Origin: DASQPR01 sp963831705
Lineage (GTDB): Bacteria; Actinomycetota; Actinomycetes; Mycobacteriales; Micromonosporaceae
Reading direction: 5' to 3'
DNA: 64,000 nucleotides
Assembly: GCA_963831705.1 (NCBI GenBank)
Contig: CAWHRE010000005.1
Span: 62,001 to 126,000 of the forward strand
Below, one piece after another: positions 42,741-51,624 of this stretch. The position numbers and the translations under genes were made by a program. Below the pieces are notes generated by a model. That model made no database searches and was not told the DNA's origin. It was given only the letters and a program-made list of their open reading frames with translations. Numbering within the stretch: position 1 is the stretch's first letter; every line of letters begins with the position of its first letter.

Positions 42741-45700
42741 CTACTTATGCGGTCGGACCACCGGAAATGCCACAGTTTCCCGGATCGACCGGCCGGTCAA
42801 CGCCATCACGATGCGGTCGACACCCAAGCCGAGACCGCCGGTCGGCGGCATGCCGTACTCGAGCGCCTGCAGGAAGTCCTCGTCGAGCTCCATCGCCTCG
42901 GCATCGCCGCCGGCGGCCAGCAGCGACTGCGCGGTCAAGCGGCGGCGCTGTTCCAACGGATCGACCAGTTCGGAGTAGGCGGTACCGATCTCCATCCCGA
43001 ACGCGACCAGATCCCATCGCTCGGCCAGCCGCGGATCGTTGCGATGCGCGCGGGTCAGCGGCGACACCTCGACCGGGAAGTCGGTGTAGAACGTGGGCGC
43101 GACGGTCGTCGCCTCCACCAGATGCTCGTAGCACTCGAGCAGGACTTGGCCACGATTCCAGGTCGGGTCGAGGCGCACGCCCGCGGCGCGAGCCCAGCCG
43201 GCAAGCGCATCGGCCGGTGTGTCCACGGTCAATTTCGCCGCGGGTACGCGATCACTCAACGCAGCCGCCACGGCGTCGTGCACCGTCACGACCGGCCACT
43301 CGCCGGACAGGTCCACGTCGCCCTCGGGACGGCGGGCGACCGGCAACCCGTACGCGGCGGTGGCCGCCGCGACGATCAGGGCCTGGGTCAGGTGGCGCAT
43401 GTCGGTGTAGTCGGCGTACGCCTGGTACGCCTCGAGCATCGTGAACTCGGGGTTGTGCGACGCGTCGACACCCTCGTTGCGGAACGTCCGGCCGAGCTCG
43501 AAGATCCGTTCGATGCCGCCGATGGCCAGCCGCTTGAGGTACAGCTCGGGCGCGATCCGCAGGTACAGCCGCATGTCGTACGCGTTGATGTGGGTGACGA
43601 ACGGCCGAGCGTTCGCGCCGCCGTGGGTACGTTGCAGGATCGGCGTCTCGACTTCGAGGAACCGCTCGCCGACCAGCGTCGCATCGCAGCGCGTGCAGCA
43701 CGGCACCGCGTACTTCGAGCAGGCGACGGGCGTTCGGATCGCAAGACGAGATCGAGGTACCGCTGCCGGACCCGCGCCTCCGGATCGGCCAGACCGCGAT
43801 GCTTGTCCGGCATCGGGCGTAGGCACTTCGCCGCCATCGTCCACGACGACGCGAGCACCGACACCTCGCCGAGACGCGACGCGACCACCTCGCCCGCGAC
43901 CGCGACCTGATCGCCGAGGTCGACGGTGGACCGCCACGCCGTCAGGGCGTCCGCGCCGGTGTGCTCCTCGTCCACGATCACCTGCAGGTCGCCGCTGTCG
44001 TCCCGAAGCGTCGCGAAGCAGACGCCGCCGTGGTCGCGCAACAACATCAGTCGCCCGGCAACCGAAACGCTCCGCCCGGTACGCTCATCCGCCGCGAGCC
44101 CCGGATAGCTGTCCCGGACGGCCGAACAGGCGTGGGTACGGTCGACCGCCACCGGGTACGCCTCGACACCGGTCCCGCCGAGCGTGTCGACCTTCGCAAT
44201 GCGGATCAGCTGCTGCTCGTTGCGCCCGGCGGTGACCAGCGCGACCGTGTTCGCCGCCACGGGTGCGACATCGGCGATCGTCTGCGCGGGCGCGACCACG
44301 GCGCCTCGGCCGCGGCGCAGGCCACGTCGCAACAGCGTACGAAGGCTCGGAACGACGACGAAGCCCTCCGCGATACCGGAGGCCATCGCGACCTTCGCGA
44401 GATCCCGCCGATCCTCGAAGCACAGGAACCGGGGCACCCACATGGGGCGGTACTTCACGTTCGATCGGTAGAGCGACTCGAGCTGGAACCAGCGCGACGC
44501 GAACAGCAGCATGCTCCGCCACGTACGCAGGACCGGTCCGGCCCCGATCCGAGCGCCTTCCTCGAACACCGACCGGAACACCGCGAAGTTCAGCGAGATC
44601 CGGACGACGGCCAACCGAGGAGCGGCGGCGACCAGCTCGGCAACCATGAACTCGATCAGACCGTTGTCGCTGGATCGGTCCCGGCGCATCAGATCCAGCG
44701 AGATGCCGTCCGAGCCCCACGGTACGAACGACAGGATCGCCGCCTCGCGGCCCTGCTCGTCGAGCGCCTCGACCAGGACGCAGCGGCCGTCGGCCGGGTC
44801 ACCGAGGCGGCCGAGCGCCATCGAGAACCCGCGCTCGGTCTCGGTGTCCCGCCACTTCGCCGCGAGGTCGATGATCCGGGACATCTCGTCCGGAGGGATT
44901 TCGGCGTGGCGCCGGATTCGCACCGAATACCCGGCGCGGCGGATCCGGTTGACCGCCTGCCGGATCGGACGCATCTCCCGGCCGTCCAACGTGAACGCGC
45001 TCACCTCGAGGATCGCCTCGTCGCCGAGTTCGAGCACTCGCAGGCCGGCCCGCGCGTACGCGGTCGCGCCGTCCTCGCTCGCACCCATCACGGCCGGCGT
45101 CCAGCCGTAGCTCTCGCTCACCGCGAGCCACGCATCGATCGCGGGCGCCCATGCTTCCGCGTCACCGAGCGGGTCACCGCTGGCCAGGCTGACACCGGCC
45201 ACCACCCGGTACGTGATCGCCGCCTTCCCGGTCGACGAGAACAGCACGGACTTGTCCCGCCGAGTCGCGAAGTAGCCGAGTGAGTCACGCTCGCCGTGGG
45301 CGGCCAGCAGTTCGCGTACGCGTTGCTCGTCGGATGCCGGCATCGCCGCGTTGATTCGCTGCGACGCGAACAACGCCCACAGCGCCGCGAAGATCGCGAT
45401 CGCGCCGCCCAGGCCCAGCAGTAGATTGACCCAGCCGGGCGCGTGGCCGCGGCGAGTCACGTCGAAGTCGAACGCGCCACCGAGGACGCGTTGAAACGCG
45501 TACAGGCCCTTCTGGCCGCGTTGGAGCGTGCCGGGAAACGCCTCGACGAGCAGCCAGCCGCCGAGCGTCGCGAGCACGATCGTCGCCGCGAATACCACGG
45601 CGGCCTTGCGGATGCTGGCCCGCTGCGCCTTCGCGTAGAACTGGTCTCGGGCCAGCCACAGCACGACGATCGCGGCGATCGAGATCGCGAGGTTCAGCGA

Positions 45701-46078
45701 GGTCGCGCCCGGGATCCACCATGACGGGCGGCGGAGGTTCTCCACGACGTGACCGACCGCGCCGAGGCGCGTTGTGCTGATCAGCGTCAGAAAGCCCAGG
45801 TCAAGGACGACCTGAAGGCCGAAGTACGTGAATAGTACGGTCAGCGCCCGGCGCTTCCGGCCGGACACACTGGCGGCCAGCACTCCGACGAACGCGGCGT
45901 ACGCGAGGTTGGCCGGTGCCGGGACCAGTACGTCGTCGATCGCCTCACGGAACGGCTGGCTGCGTGCGAACACCGCGAGGCTGATCGCGGACAGCGCGCA
46001 CAACACAGCGAGCGCGGCCAGTCCGACGGCGAAGAAGCCCGGGACGCGCGAGGTCCAATCTTGCCGTCGTCGGGCCAT
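42741..46078 (-). pseudogene. lysX: LysX: lysyl-phosphatidylglycerol synthase fused to lysyl-tRNA synthetase, split by two frameshifts
   Basis: The 5' part, 46078 to about 43740, encodes seven or so membrane helices, the MprF-type DUF2156 transferase (MRPIRQAVNRIRRAGY, DLMRRDRSSDNGLIEFMVAEL) and an OB-fold (GRLMLLRDHGGVCFATLRDD). The 3' part, about 43680 to 42741, encodes the class II LysRS core with LEVETPILQ, FRNEGVDASHNPEFTMLEAY and GLGLGVDRIVMALTG. Between them the homologous bridge PNARRLLEVRGAVLHALR is in a third frame. Dropping one base at 43738 and one at 43683 restores a single protein of about 1111 residues. LysX charges lysine and transfers it to phosphatidylglycerol, changing surface charge. 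As written the gene is broken; sequence error is possible. ATG 46078 has GGAGG 13 bases upstream. Confidence 0.88.
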
Positions 46079-46155
46079 GTAGTGCTCTCAACCTCCGGGT
46101 ACGTGGCATCGCCTCGCCGACGCCATGGGCCATCGCTGGGACCTCTTCGAGCGTG

Positions 46156-46200
46156 GTGCCGTTAGTTGTGGCGCCGTTAGTTGTGGCGCCGTTAGTTGAT
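46156..46200 (-). repeat. Three tandem 15-base repeats at the end of copCD
   Basis: Units at 46156, 46171 and 46186 read gTgccgttagttgtg, gCgccgttagttgtg and gCgccgttagttgat. The copCD stop is inside the third unit (46192-46194), so the array covers the junction between gene and spacer, in front of lysX. Confidence 0.8.
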
Positions 46201-48162
46201 GTTCTGTGTGGTATGGACGGTAGCGGCATCGGTTGGCGATGTCTGCACCGTGAACGTGAACGTCCATACCCCGGATACGGGGAGAATCGCGGTGGACGTC
46301 CAATGCGAGTCGGCCACCTTCGTGACCCCGAGATCTGTGGTCAGACTCTGCGATGGCAGCGTGGCAACCACGGTCAGCGCCTGGACCGGCTGCGGTCCCC
46401 CGGCCGAGTTGAAGAAGAACATGTGAATGTCGGTACCACCGGCGGCGTTCGCTTCGAAGTCGACCTGCAGCGTGTACAGCGGCGGAGTCGACGTCAGCGA
46501 AATTGTCCCGCCGCCGTTCGCGTTGACGCCGGCCGCGTTCAACGCCGGCGACGACTGGACCAGGATCGACGTCGCGACCAGGACGCAGACGGCCAGCGCG
46601 AGCTCGATCAGCACCGAGCGTCGAAGCCGTTTGACCTGCGGTTCGAACATGCCGGTCGGCTCCGGCTCCGCGCCATCGTCCTCTTCGTCGAAGTCTTCTT
46701 CGCCTTCGTGGTCGTACTCTTCGTCGCCATTACTTTCGTCGTCACTCTCGTTCTCGGCACGGTCGTGGGCGTCACCGCCGCCGTGGCCACGGTCGTTGGC
46801 CTCATCGGTGCCGGTGCCGGTATCGCCGCCCGGCTCGGCGCTGCCGTGCTGTTCGGCCGCGTCGTCCACCGTGCTGTTGACGTAGCTCCGCGAGCCGGCG
46901 CCGACCGCAACCGGAACCTTCAGGTCCGCGTTGGCCACGATTGCGATCTCGGACACCACGGCATGCTTCTGGACGAGCTTTCGGGCACCGGCCGCGAACG
47001 CAATGATCACGATGAGGATGCCGACCTTGACCAGGACCAGTTGGCCGTACGTCGTATAAAGCAGTGCGTGGATTGACCCGATCTCGATCAGCGCTTGCGC
47101 GGTACCGCCGAGCACCAGCACCGTGATGGCGAGCGTCGCCCAGTTCGACCAGACCGGCAAGATGGCACCGAGTTCGCGGGCGTTCGCTCGGCGGAGCAGG
47201 AACGCGACGAGCATGACCAGGCCGCCGATCCAGATCGAGACGCTCACCAGGTGCGCGGCGTCCGCGATGATGGTCAGCGGCGGCACGCTCGAAGCCGCCG
47301 GATGGCCCTCGAACGGCCAGGTCGCGATGCCGATCAGGCCGATCGCGCCAAGCAGGATTCGGTCCGACTTGACGCTGCGACCGGCGAGCACCGGTCGCAG
47401 CAAGAGCGTACAGACGACGAGCGCGGCCAGCCGCACCATGATCGACCGGCCGTACGTTGTGTCCAGCACGCTCGAGATGTCCGCGCCGCTGACGTCGAAA
47501 AGGCCGTTGCCGCTCGCGTACGGCGCCTGGAGATAGAGCCCGGCGAGCGCCGCGAACCCGACCAGCCCAATGCCCGTGTACGCGAGCCGGGTCGGACCGG
47601 TCCGATCGAGCCGCCGTGGCCAGAGCGCGATCAGTACGAGGGCCGGCCCGACGATCAGGCACAGTCCGGCGAATCCGAGGAACTGCATGATCGAAACGGC
47701 GGTCGACACGACCGGGTCGGTCGCGTTGCTCGCGAGTGGCGCGGGCGCGCCGCCCGCCGACGGTGCGCCGATCGAGTAATAGAAGCCGCTCGCGACCGGA
47801 TGACTGTCCGCCGAGATCACGCGGTAGCTCACCAGGTACGTGCCGTTCTCCACGTCGGATCGGACCGGGATGCGCAGCTCATCCCCGACCGAGGTCGGCG
47901 GGCCGACGTCGATCTTCTTCCGGTCCGGGCCGATCACCGAAATCTTGGCGGCCTCGGGCTGGACGTGCTCGGAAAACGTAATGATGACGACGGACGGGGC
48001 CTGGCCGGCCGGCAGAATCGAGCCGGCTACCGGGTTCGTACTGATCAGCGCGGCGTGCGCATCAGCGGCACCGGCCGGGATCAGAAAGAAGCCCACCAAG
48101 CCGACGAGCAGACCCGCCAACAGCGTCAGGGCACGCGTACGCGGGCTGGTGGACATCGTCAT
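46192..48162 (-). CDS. CopC-CopD fusion, copper-handling membrane protein
   Basis: 656 residues. Signal peptide to Ala35, so mature CopC starts with His36 (HAALISTNPVAG), a known Cu(II) ligand position, with the DSHPVASG motif (His121). CopD follows with about eight helices (152-395). A striking acidic loop (about 423-508) with many Asp/Glu and several His (DEANDRGHGGGDAHDRAENE, EEYDHEGEEDFDEEDDG) leads to a further helix (517-535) and a C-terminal extracytoplasmic beta domain (540-656; LYTLQVDFEANAAGGTDIHMF). The protein binds copper outside and probably moves it inward for cuproenzymes. ATG 48162. Confidence 0.9.
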   Translation of the reverse strand: MTMSTSPRTRALTLLAGLLVGLVGFFLIPAGAADAHAALISTNPVAGSILPAGQAPSVVIITFSEHVQPEAAKISVIGPDRKKIDVGPPTSVGDELRIPVRSDVENGTYLVSYRVISADSHPVASGFYYSIGAPSAGGAPAPLASNATDPVVSTAVSIMQFLGFAGLCLIVGPALVLIALWPRRLDRTGPTRLAYTGIGLVGFAALAGLYLQAPYASGNGLFDVSGADISSVLDTTYGRSIMVRLAALVVCTLLLRPVLAGRSVKSDRILLGAIGLIGIATWPFEGHPAASSVPPLTIIADAAHLVSVSIWIGGLVMLVAFLLRRANARELGAILPVWSNWATLAITVLVLGGTAQALIEIGSIHALLYTTYGQLVLVKVGILIVIIAFAAGARKLVQKHAVVSEIAIVANADLKVPVAVGAGSRSYVNSTVDDAAEQHGSAEPGGDTGTGTDEANDRGHGGGDAHDRAENESDDESNGDEEYDHEGEEDFDEEDDGAEPEPTGMFEPQVKRLRRSVLIELALAVCVLVATSILVQSSPALNAAGVNANGGGTISLTSTPPLYTLQVDFEANAAGGTDIHMFFFNSAGGPQPVQALTVVATLPSQSLTTDLGVTKVADSHWTSTAILPVSGVWTFTFTVQTSPTDAATVHTTQNIN

Positions 48163-48290
48163 GCACCCATAGTGGCCTATGAAATTGTGAGCACGAAACG
48201 GCTGTGGCGCGTTCTCTCAAGGTCCGGTCGCTATGCCCCGTTTTCACGTAGTCTGACGGCCTAGGCGCAGAACGTACAGGGGCTTCCATA

Positions 48291-49283
48291 ATGAGCAGTT
48301 CATCGAACCATCCGTCTACCGTCGATGATGATGGCGAGCCGATGAGCTCGACCGAGAGCCAGGCTGCAGGCCCGCTGGGGAGCCCGACGGAGAGCGCGGG
48401 CACGATCACCGCCTCGACCGCCGTGGAGGAGTTGCGTCGCCAGGTCGCCCGACGAGACCGGCGCAATGGCCGGATCGCGGTCTGGTCCGCGTTCGGCGGC
48501 GTCGCGATCATCGCGCTCGGCCTGGTCGGATTCGGCTATTGGACGACTCACAACAAGCCGTCGTACGTCGTGCCGAAGCACGCGACCGTGAAAACCGACG
48601 GGCTCGTCGCCGGCGGAACCGGCCCGGTGAAGGTCGACATGTACGTCGACTACGAGTGCGCCGCGTGCAAGACGTTCGAGACGTCGGCCGCGCCGCTGCT
48701 GACCAACGCGGTGGCGGCCAACAAGATCACGTTGATCTACCACCCGCTGACGTTGAACGGCGCTGCGGCCGCTTCGCAGTACTCCACGCGGGCCGCGGCG
48801 TCGGCGGCGTGCGCATCGGATCTCGGTGCGTTCATGGCGTACAGCAATCTGCTCTTCGCTTCTGAGCCGGTGCCGGCAGCCTCGACGGCCGCTCCGGCCG
48901 CGGCGAACCCGAAACCCGCCACGAAGCCGACCACCAAGCCGACCACCAAGGCAACGCACAAGTCGACAAGCAGATCGACGCACAAGGCCACGCCGAAAGC
49001 CACGCCGAAAGCGGCCGCACCGGTGAAGCCGAAGCCGGCCGCATCCCCCACCGGGCTCAGCGACGATCAGCTCGTGCAAGTGGGTGGCGCGGCGGGCATC
49101 ATCAATCCGGACTTCGCGGAGTGCCTCCGAGCCGGCAAGTACGACAAGTGGGTCGCGAACGAGAACAAGATCGCCGCCCAGGCACACATCACCACGGCGC
49201 CGACGGTGCTGGTGAACGGCGTACCGATCGCTCCGCGCGGAACCGTGCCGACGCTAGCGGAACTCACGGCCGCGATTGGCTAG
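48291..49283 (+). CDS. Membrane-anchored DsbA-like thioredoxin-fold protein with a Lys/Thr/Pro insertion
   Basis: 330 residues. A cytosolic tail (1-63), one membrane helix (64-82) and an extracytoplasmic thioredoxin-fold domain with Cys123-x-x-Cys126 (ECAACK) and the cis-proline region TTAPTVLVNGVPI (Pro304). Within the helical subdomain lies a low-complexity insertion (about 192-255) of Lys, Thr, Pro and Ala, for example TKPTTKPTTKATHKSTS. This is a DsbA-type (Thioredoxin_4) oxidoreductase or disulfide-formation protein of actinobacteria. ATG 48291 after AGGGG. It is divergent from the copper gene, which may need its disulfide activity. Confidence 0.88.
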   Translation: MSSSSNHPSTVDDDGEPMSSTESQAAGPLGSPTESAGTITASTAVEELRRQVARRDRRNGRIAVWSAFGGVAIIALGLVGFGYWTTHNKPSYVVPKHATVKTDGLVAGGTGPVKVDMYVDYECAACKTFETSAAPLLTNAVAANKITLIYHPLTLNGAAAASQYSTRAAASAACASDLGAFMAYSNLLFASEPVPAASTAAPAAANPKPATKPTTKPTTKATHKSTSRSTHKATPKATPKAAAPVKPKPAASPTGLSDDQLVQVGGAAGIINPDFAECLRAGKYDKWVANENKIAAQAHITTAPTVLVNGVPIAPRGTVPTLAELTAAIG

Positions 49284-49293
49284 TGTTTCGGGT

Positions 49294-49773
49294 ATGACGG
49301 ATTCTGCGCGCCTGAGCCCCGGCGACCCGGCCCCCGACTTCACGCTGCCTACCGACGAGGGAAGCACACTCAAGCTCGCCGACCTGCGCGGCAAGAAGGT
49401 CATCCTGTACGCGTACCCGGCCGCGATGACGCCCGGGTGCACGAAGCAGGCGTGCGATTTCCGCGACTCGCTCGCGTCGCTTGGCGCGCACGGATATCAG
49501 GTCGTCGGCATCTCGCCGGACAAGCCCGCCAAGCTGGCGCAGTTCCGCGAGCGGGATGCGATCACGTTCCCACTGGTGTCCGATCCCGATAAGACGGTCC
49601 TGACCGCGTACGGCGCGTACGGCGAGAAGCAGCTGTACGGCAAGACCGTGACCGGCGTCATTCGGTCGACGTTCGTGATCGACGAGAACGGCGCGATCGA
49701 GCGGGCGCTCTACAACGTGAAAGCGACAGGTCACGTCGCCAAGCTGCGACGTGACCTGGGCATCGATGAATAA
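49294..49773 (+). CDS. bcp: Thioredoxin-dependent peroxiredoxin (Bcp type)
   Basis: 159 residues. The motif YAYPAAMTPGCTKQACDFRD has peroxidatic Cys49 and resolving Cys54 five residues on, the arrangement of BCP/PrxQ enzymes. It reduces hydroperoxides with thioredoxin. ATG 49294 is ten bases after the previous stop; the frame is open six codons upstream. The residue before TPGC is Met rather than the more usual Asn/Lys-type, otherwise typical. Confidence 0.95.
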   Translation: MTDSARLSPGDPAPDFTLPTDEGSTLKLADLRGKKVILYAYPAAMTPGCTKQACDFRDSLASLGAHGYQVVGISPDKPAKLAQFRERDAITFPLVSDPDKTVLTAYGAYGEKQLYGKTVTGVIRSTFVIDENGAIERALYNVKATGHVAKLRRDLGIDE

Positions 49774-49778
49774 CCGAG

Positions 49779-49851
49779 TAGGGCCGATGAGATTCGAACT
49801 CACACTGGCGCGGACCTAAACCGCGTGCCTCTGCCATTGGGCTACGGCCCC
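49779..49851 (-). tRNA. tRNA with anticodon TAG (Leu), short variable loop
   Basis: On the minus strand the acceptor GGGGCCG (49851-49845) pairs with CGGCCCT (G-T at the end pair), the anticodon arm CGCGG/CCGCG encloses TTTAGGT with TAG in the anticodon place, and the T arm GTGAG/CTCAT encloses TTCGAAT. The variable loop is only five bases (CCAGT). Bacterial tRNA-Leu normally has a long variable arm, so this is a class I tRNA with a Leu anticodon. The D stem (GCCC with GGC) has a mismatch or bulge. It lies just behind bcp. Confidence 0.85.
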
Positions 49852-49873
49852 ATTGTTTGAACCTGGGTAGACC

Positions 49874-50686
49874 TTACCGAACGACGATGTCGTCTCCTAC
49901 GGTCACGGTACCGACCTGGACCGGAACCAGCACGACACCGAAGTCCAGGCTCTGGTCGAAGTTGCGGTGCCGCCCCAGCACGCGTAGCGGCTCCCGGCCC
50001 CGTACGCCGGTGTCTTGGTCGGTGGTCGTGACGACGCAGCGGCCGTGGCCCTGGATCACGTCGAACACCACGTCACCGATCTCCAGGCGCCGCCCTCGCC
50101 AATCGTCCTCGGCCCACGGCGTCGAGCCCTCCACCACGATGTTGGGCCGGAATCGGGTCATCGGCAGCGGCCCCTCGTCCGAGCCGGACGCCAACAGTTC
50201 GTCATTCAACCAGTTCAGCGACGCGATGTTCGTGATCAGCACCGGGAACTCGTCCGCCAGACTGACCCGGACGTCCGGGAGCGCCTCGACGTAGTTGGGT
50301 CGCAGCGGGCGACGAGTCGGGTCGTCGAGCCACAGCAGACGTACCTTGTGGTTGAGCACCTGCGTCAGCCATGCGTCCGCCGCCTCACCGACCGGGCTGG
50401 TCATCACCGGGTCGGAGAACACCTTCATCTGGACGAGTTCGCTCGGCTCCGATTCGACCGTGATGTCCGGATGGCCGTAGGCGTGCAGGTTCAACCGCGT
50501 ACCGTCCGCGGTTGGCTTGATCCGCACAAGGTCCGGGATCTGGCGCTGCGTGACCATCACGCCGTCGGCGTCGACGATCACCCAACGTCGATCCCCCACC
50601 GGCCCCCAGGGCTCAACGACCAGCTCACGGTGGTCAGTGCGGTAACACCCTTTGATCGGGTACGTATGTAGCGACGCAACACGCAT
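49874..50686 (-). CDS. MOSC-domain protein with N-terminal beta barrel (MARC/YcbX-like)
   Basis: 270 residues. The MOSC N-terminal domain begins LHTYPIKGCYRTDHRELVVE and has GDRRWVIVDADG; the MOSC domain holds RFRPNIVVEGSTPWAEDDWR and the conserved cysteine in GRCVVTTTDQDTG, which should bind the molybdenum cofactor. Relatives reduce N-hydroxylated compounds. The start is ATG 50686; divergent from the hut regulator. The molybdate uptake operon is in the same window but 20 kb away. Confidence 0.9.
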   Translation of the reverse strand: MRVASLHTYPIKGCYRTDHRELVVEPWGPVGDRRWVIVDADGVMVTQRQIPDLVRIKPTADGTRLNLHAYGHPDITVESEPSELVQMKVFSDPVMTSPVGEAADAWLTQVLNHKVRLLWLDDPTRRPLRPNYVEALPDVRVSLADEFPVLITNIASLNWLNDELLASGSDEGPLPMTRFRPNIVVEGSTPWAEDDWRGRRLEIGDVVFDVIQGHGRCVVTTTDQDTGVRGREPLRVLGRHRNFDQSLDFGVVLVPVQVGTVTVGDDIVVR

Positions 50687-50774
50687 CTCAAGAGATTACT
50701 CACTCCCCCAACCTCCAACCCCAGTTAGGCGGTCGCCTTGTTGGGTGAATGAGAAGTTGCATTATGGTGTTGGG

Positions 50775-51608
50775 GTGCATGAAGAGTTACTGGGACTTGT
50801 CGACGGCGTACGGCTGACGCCTACTCAACGTCGCATCGCGCAGTGTCTCCTGGAGCACGCCGACCAGGTCGCGTATCTCAGCGCGGCCGAAGTGGCCGAT
50901 CTGGCCGGTGTCTCGCAACCGTCGGTGACGCGGTTTGCGATGGCGTTGAACTTCGACGGATATCCGGCGTTACGGCGCGCGATCCGGCAACCGGCCGCCA
51001 CCGTGGATCCGATCGGTGATGATCGCAACGATCTTCAACATGGCGTCGCCGCCGAGGTGGCCAACCTCAATCGGCTCGTGGACCAGCTCGCCGACGGCTC
51101 ACCGGATCTGGCCGCGGTCACCGCCGCCGCTCGACTGCTCGCGGCCACGAAGCCACTGCCGGTGATCGGGCTCCGGTCCGCGGCGCCGGTCGCGGCGTAC
51201 TTCGGGTACTTCGCAGCGAAGGTATTGCCGGACGTACGCGTATTCGATCACGGTGGAAGCCTTCTCGCCGATCGGCTGGAACAGGCGCGCGCGGCCGGTG
51301 CGACCGCGATGCTGGGGATTGTGTTACCGCGTTATCCGCGTGAGGCGCTGGATGCGCTGCGCGAAGCGCGAGCGGCCGGCCTCGCCGTGGTCGCGTTGAC
51401 CGATTCGCCGATCGGGGAGGTGGCCGACCTCGCCGATGTCACGTTGCGGGCCGGAGTCAGTTCGCGGCTCGTGTTCGATCTGCATGCCGCGCCGATGGCA
51501 CTTGCGATGGTGCTGCTGCAGGCGGTGTGCGACGCCATACCGGTGCAAACTCAGACAAGACTTGAAGAATTCGAGGCCTCGGCGAACCGCCGCGGCGTCT
51601 TCGCATAG
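50775..51608 (+). CDS. MurR/RpiR-family transcriptional regulator of the hut operon
   Basis: About 277 residues. The N-terminal helix-turn-helix (LTPTQRRIAQCLLEHADQVAYL, AEVADLAGVSQPSVTRFAMAL) and the C-terminal SIS sugar-isomerase-like domain (PLPVIGLRSAAPVAAYFGYF) are complete. It is first in the row with hutU 16 bases downstream, so it probably controls histidine breakdown; the inducer may be urocanate or another intermediate. The GTG start at 50775 is uncertain: the frame is open to 50652 and a GTG (50745) and TTG (50757) also exist. Confidence 0.88.
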   Translation: MHEELLGLVDGVRLTPTQRRIAQCLLEHADQVAYLSAAEVADLAGVSQPSVTRFAMALNFDGYPALRRAIRQPAATVDPIGDDRNDLQHGVAAEVANLNRLVDQLADGSPDLAAVTAAARLLAATKPLPVIGLRSAAPVAAYFGYFAAKVLPDVRVFDHGGSLLADRLEQARAAGATAMLGIVLPRYPREALDALREARAAGLAVVALTDSPIGEVADLADVTLRAGVSSRLVFDLHAAPMALAMVLLQAVCDAIPVQTQTRLEEFEASANRRGVFA

Positions 51609-51624
51609 ACAGCAGGGAGTGAGA

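Noticed and set aside
43680..43740. Programmed frameshift in lysX
   Set aside because: Two shifts in the same direction with no slippery heptamer or stem are needed; mutation or error is simpler.
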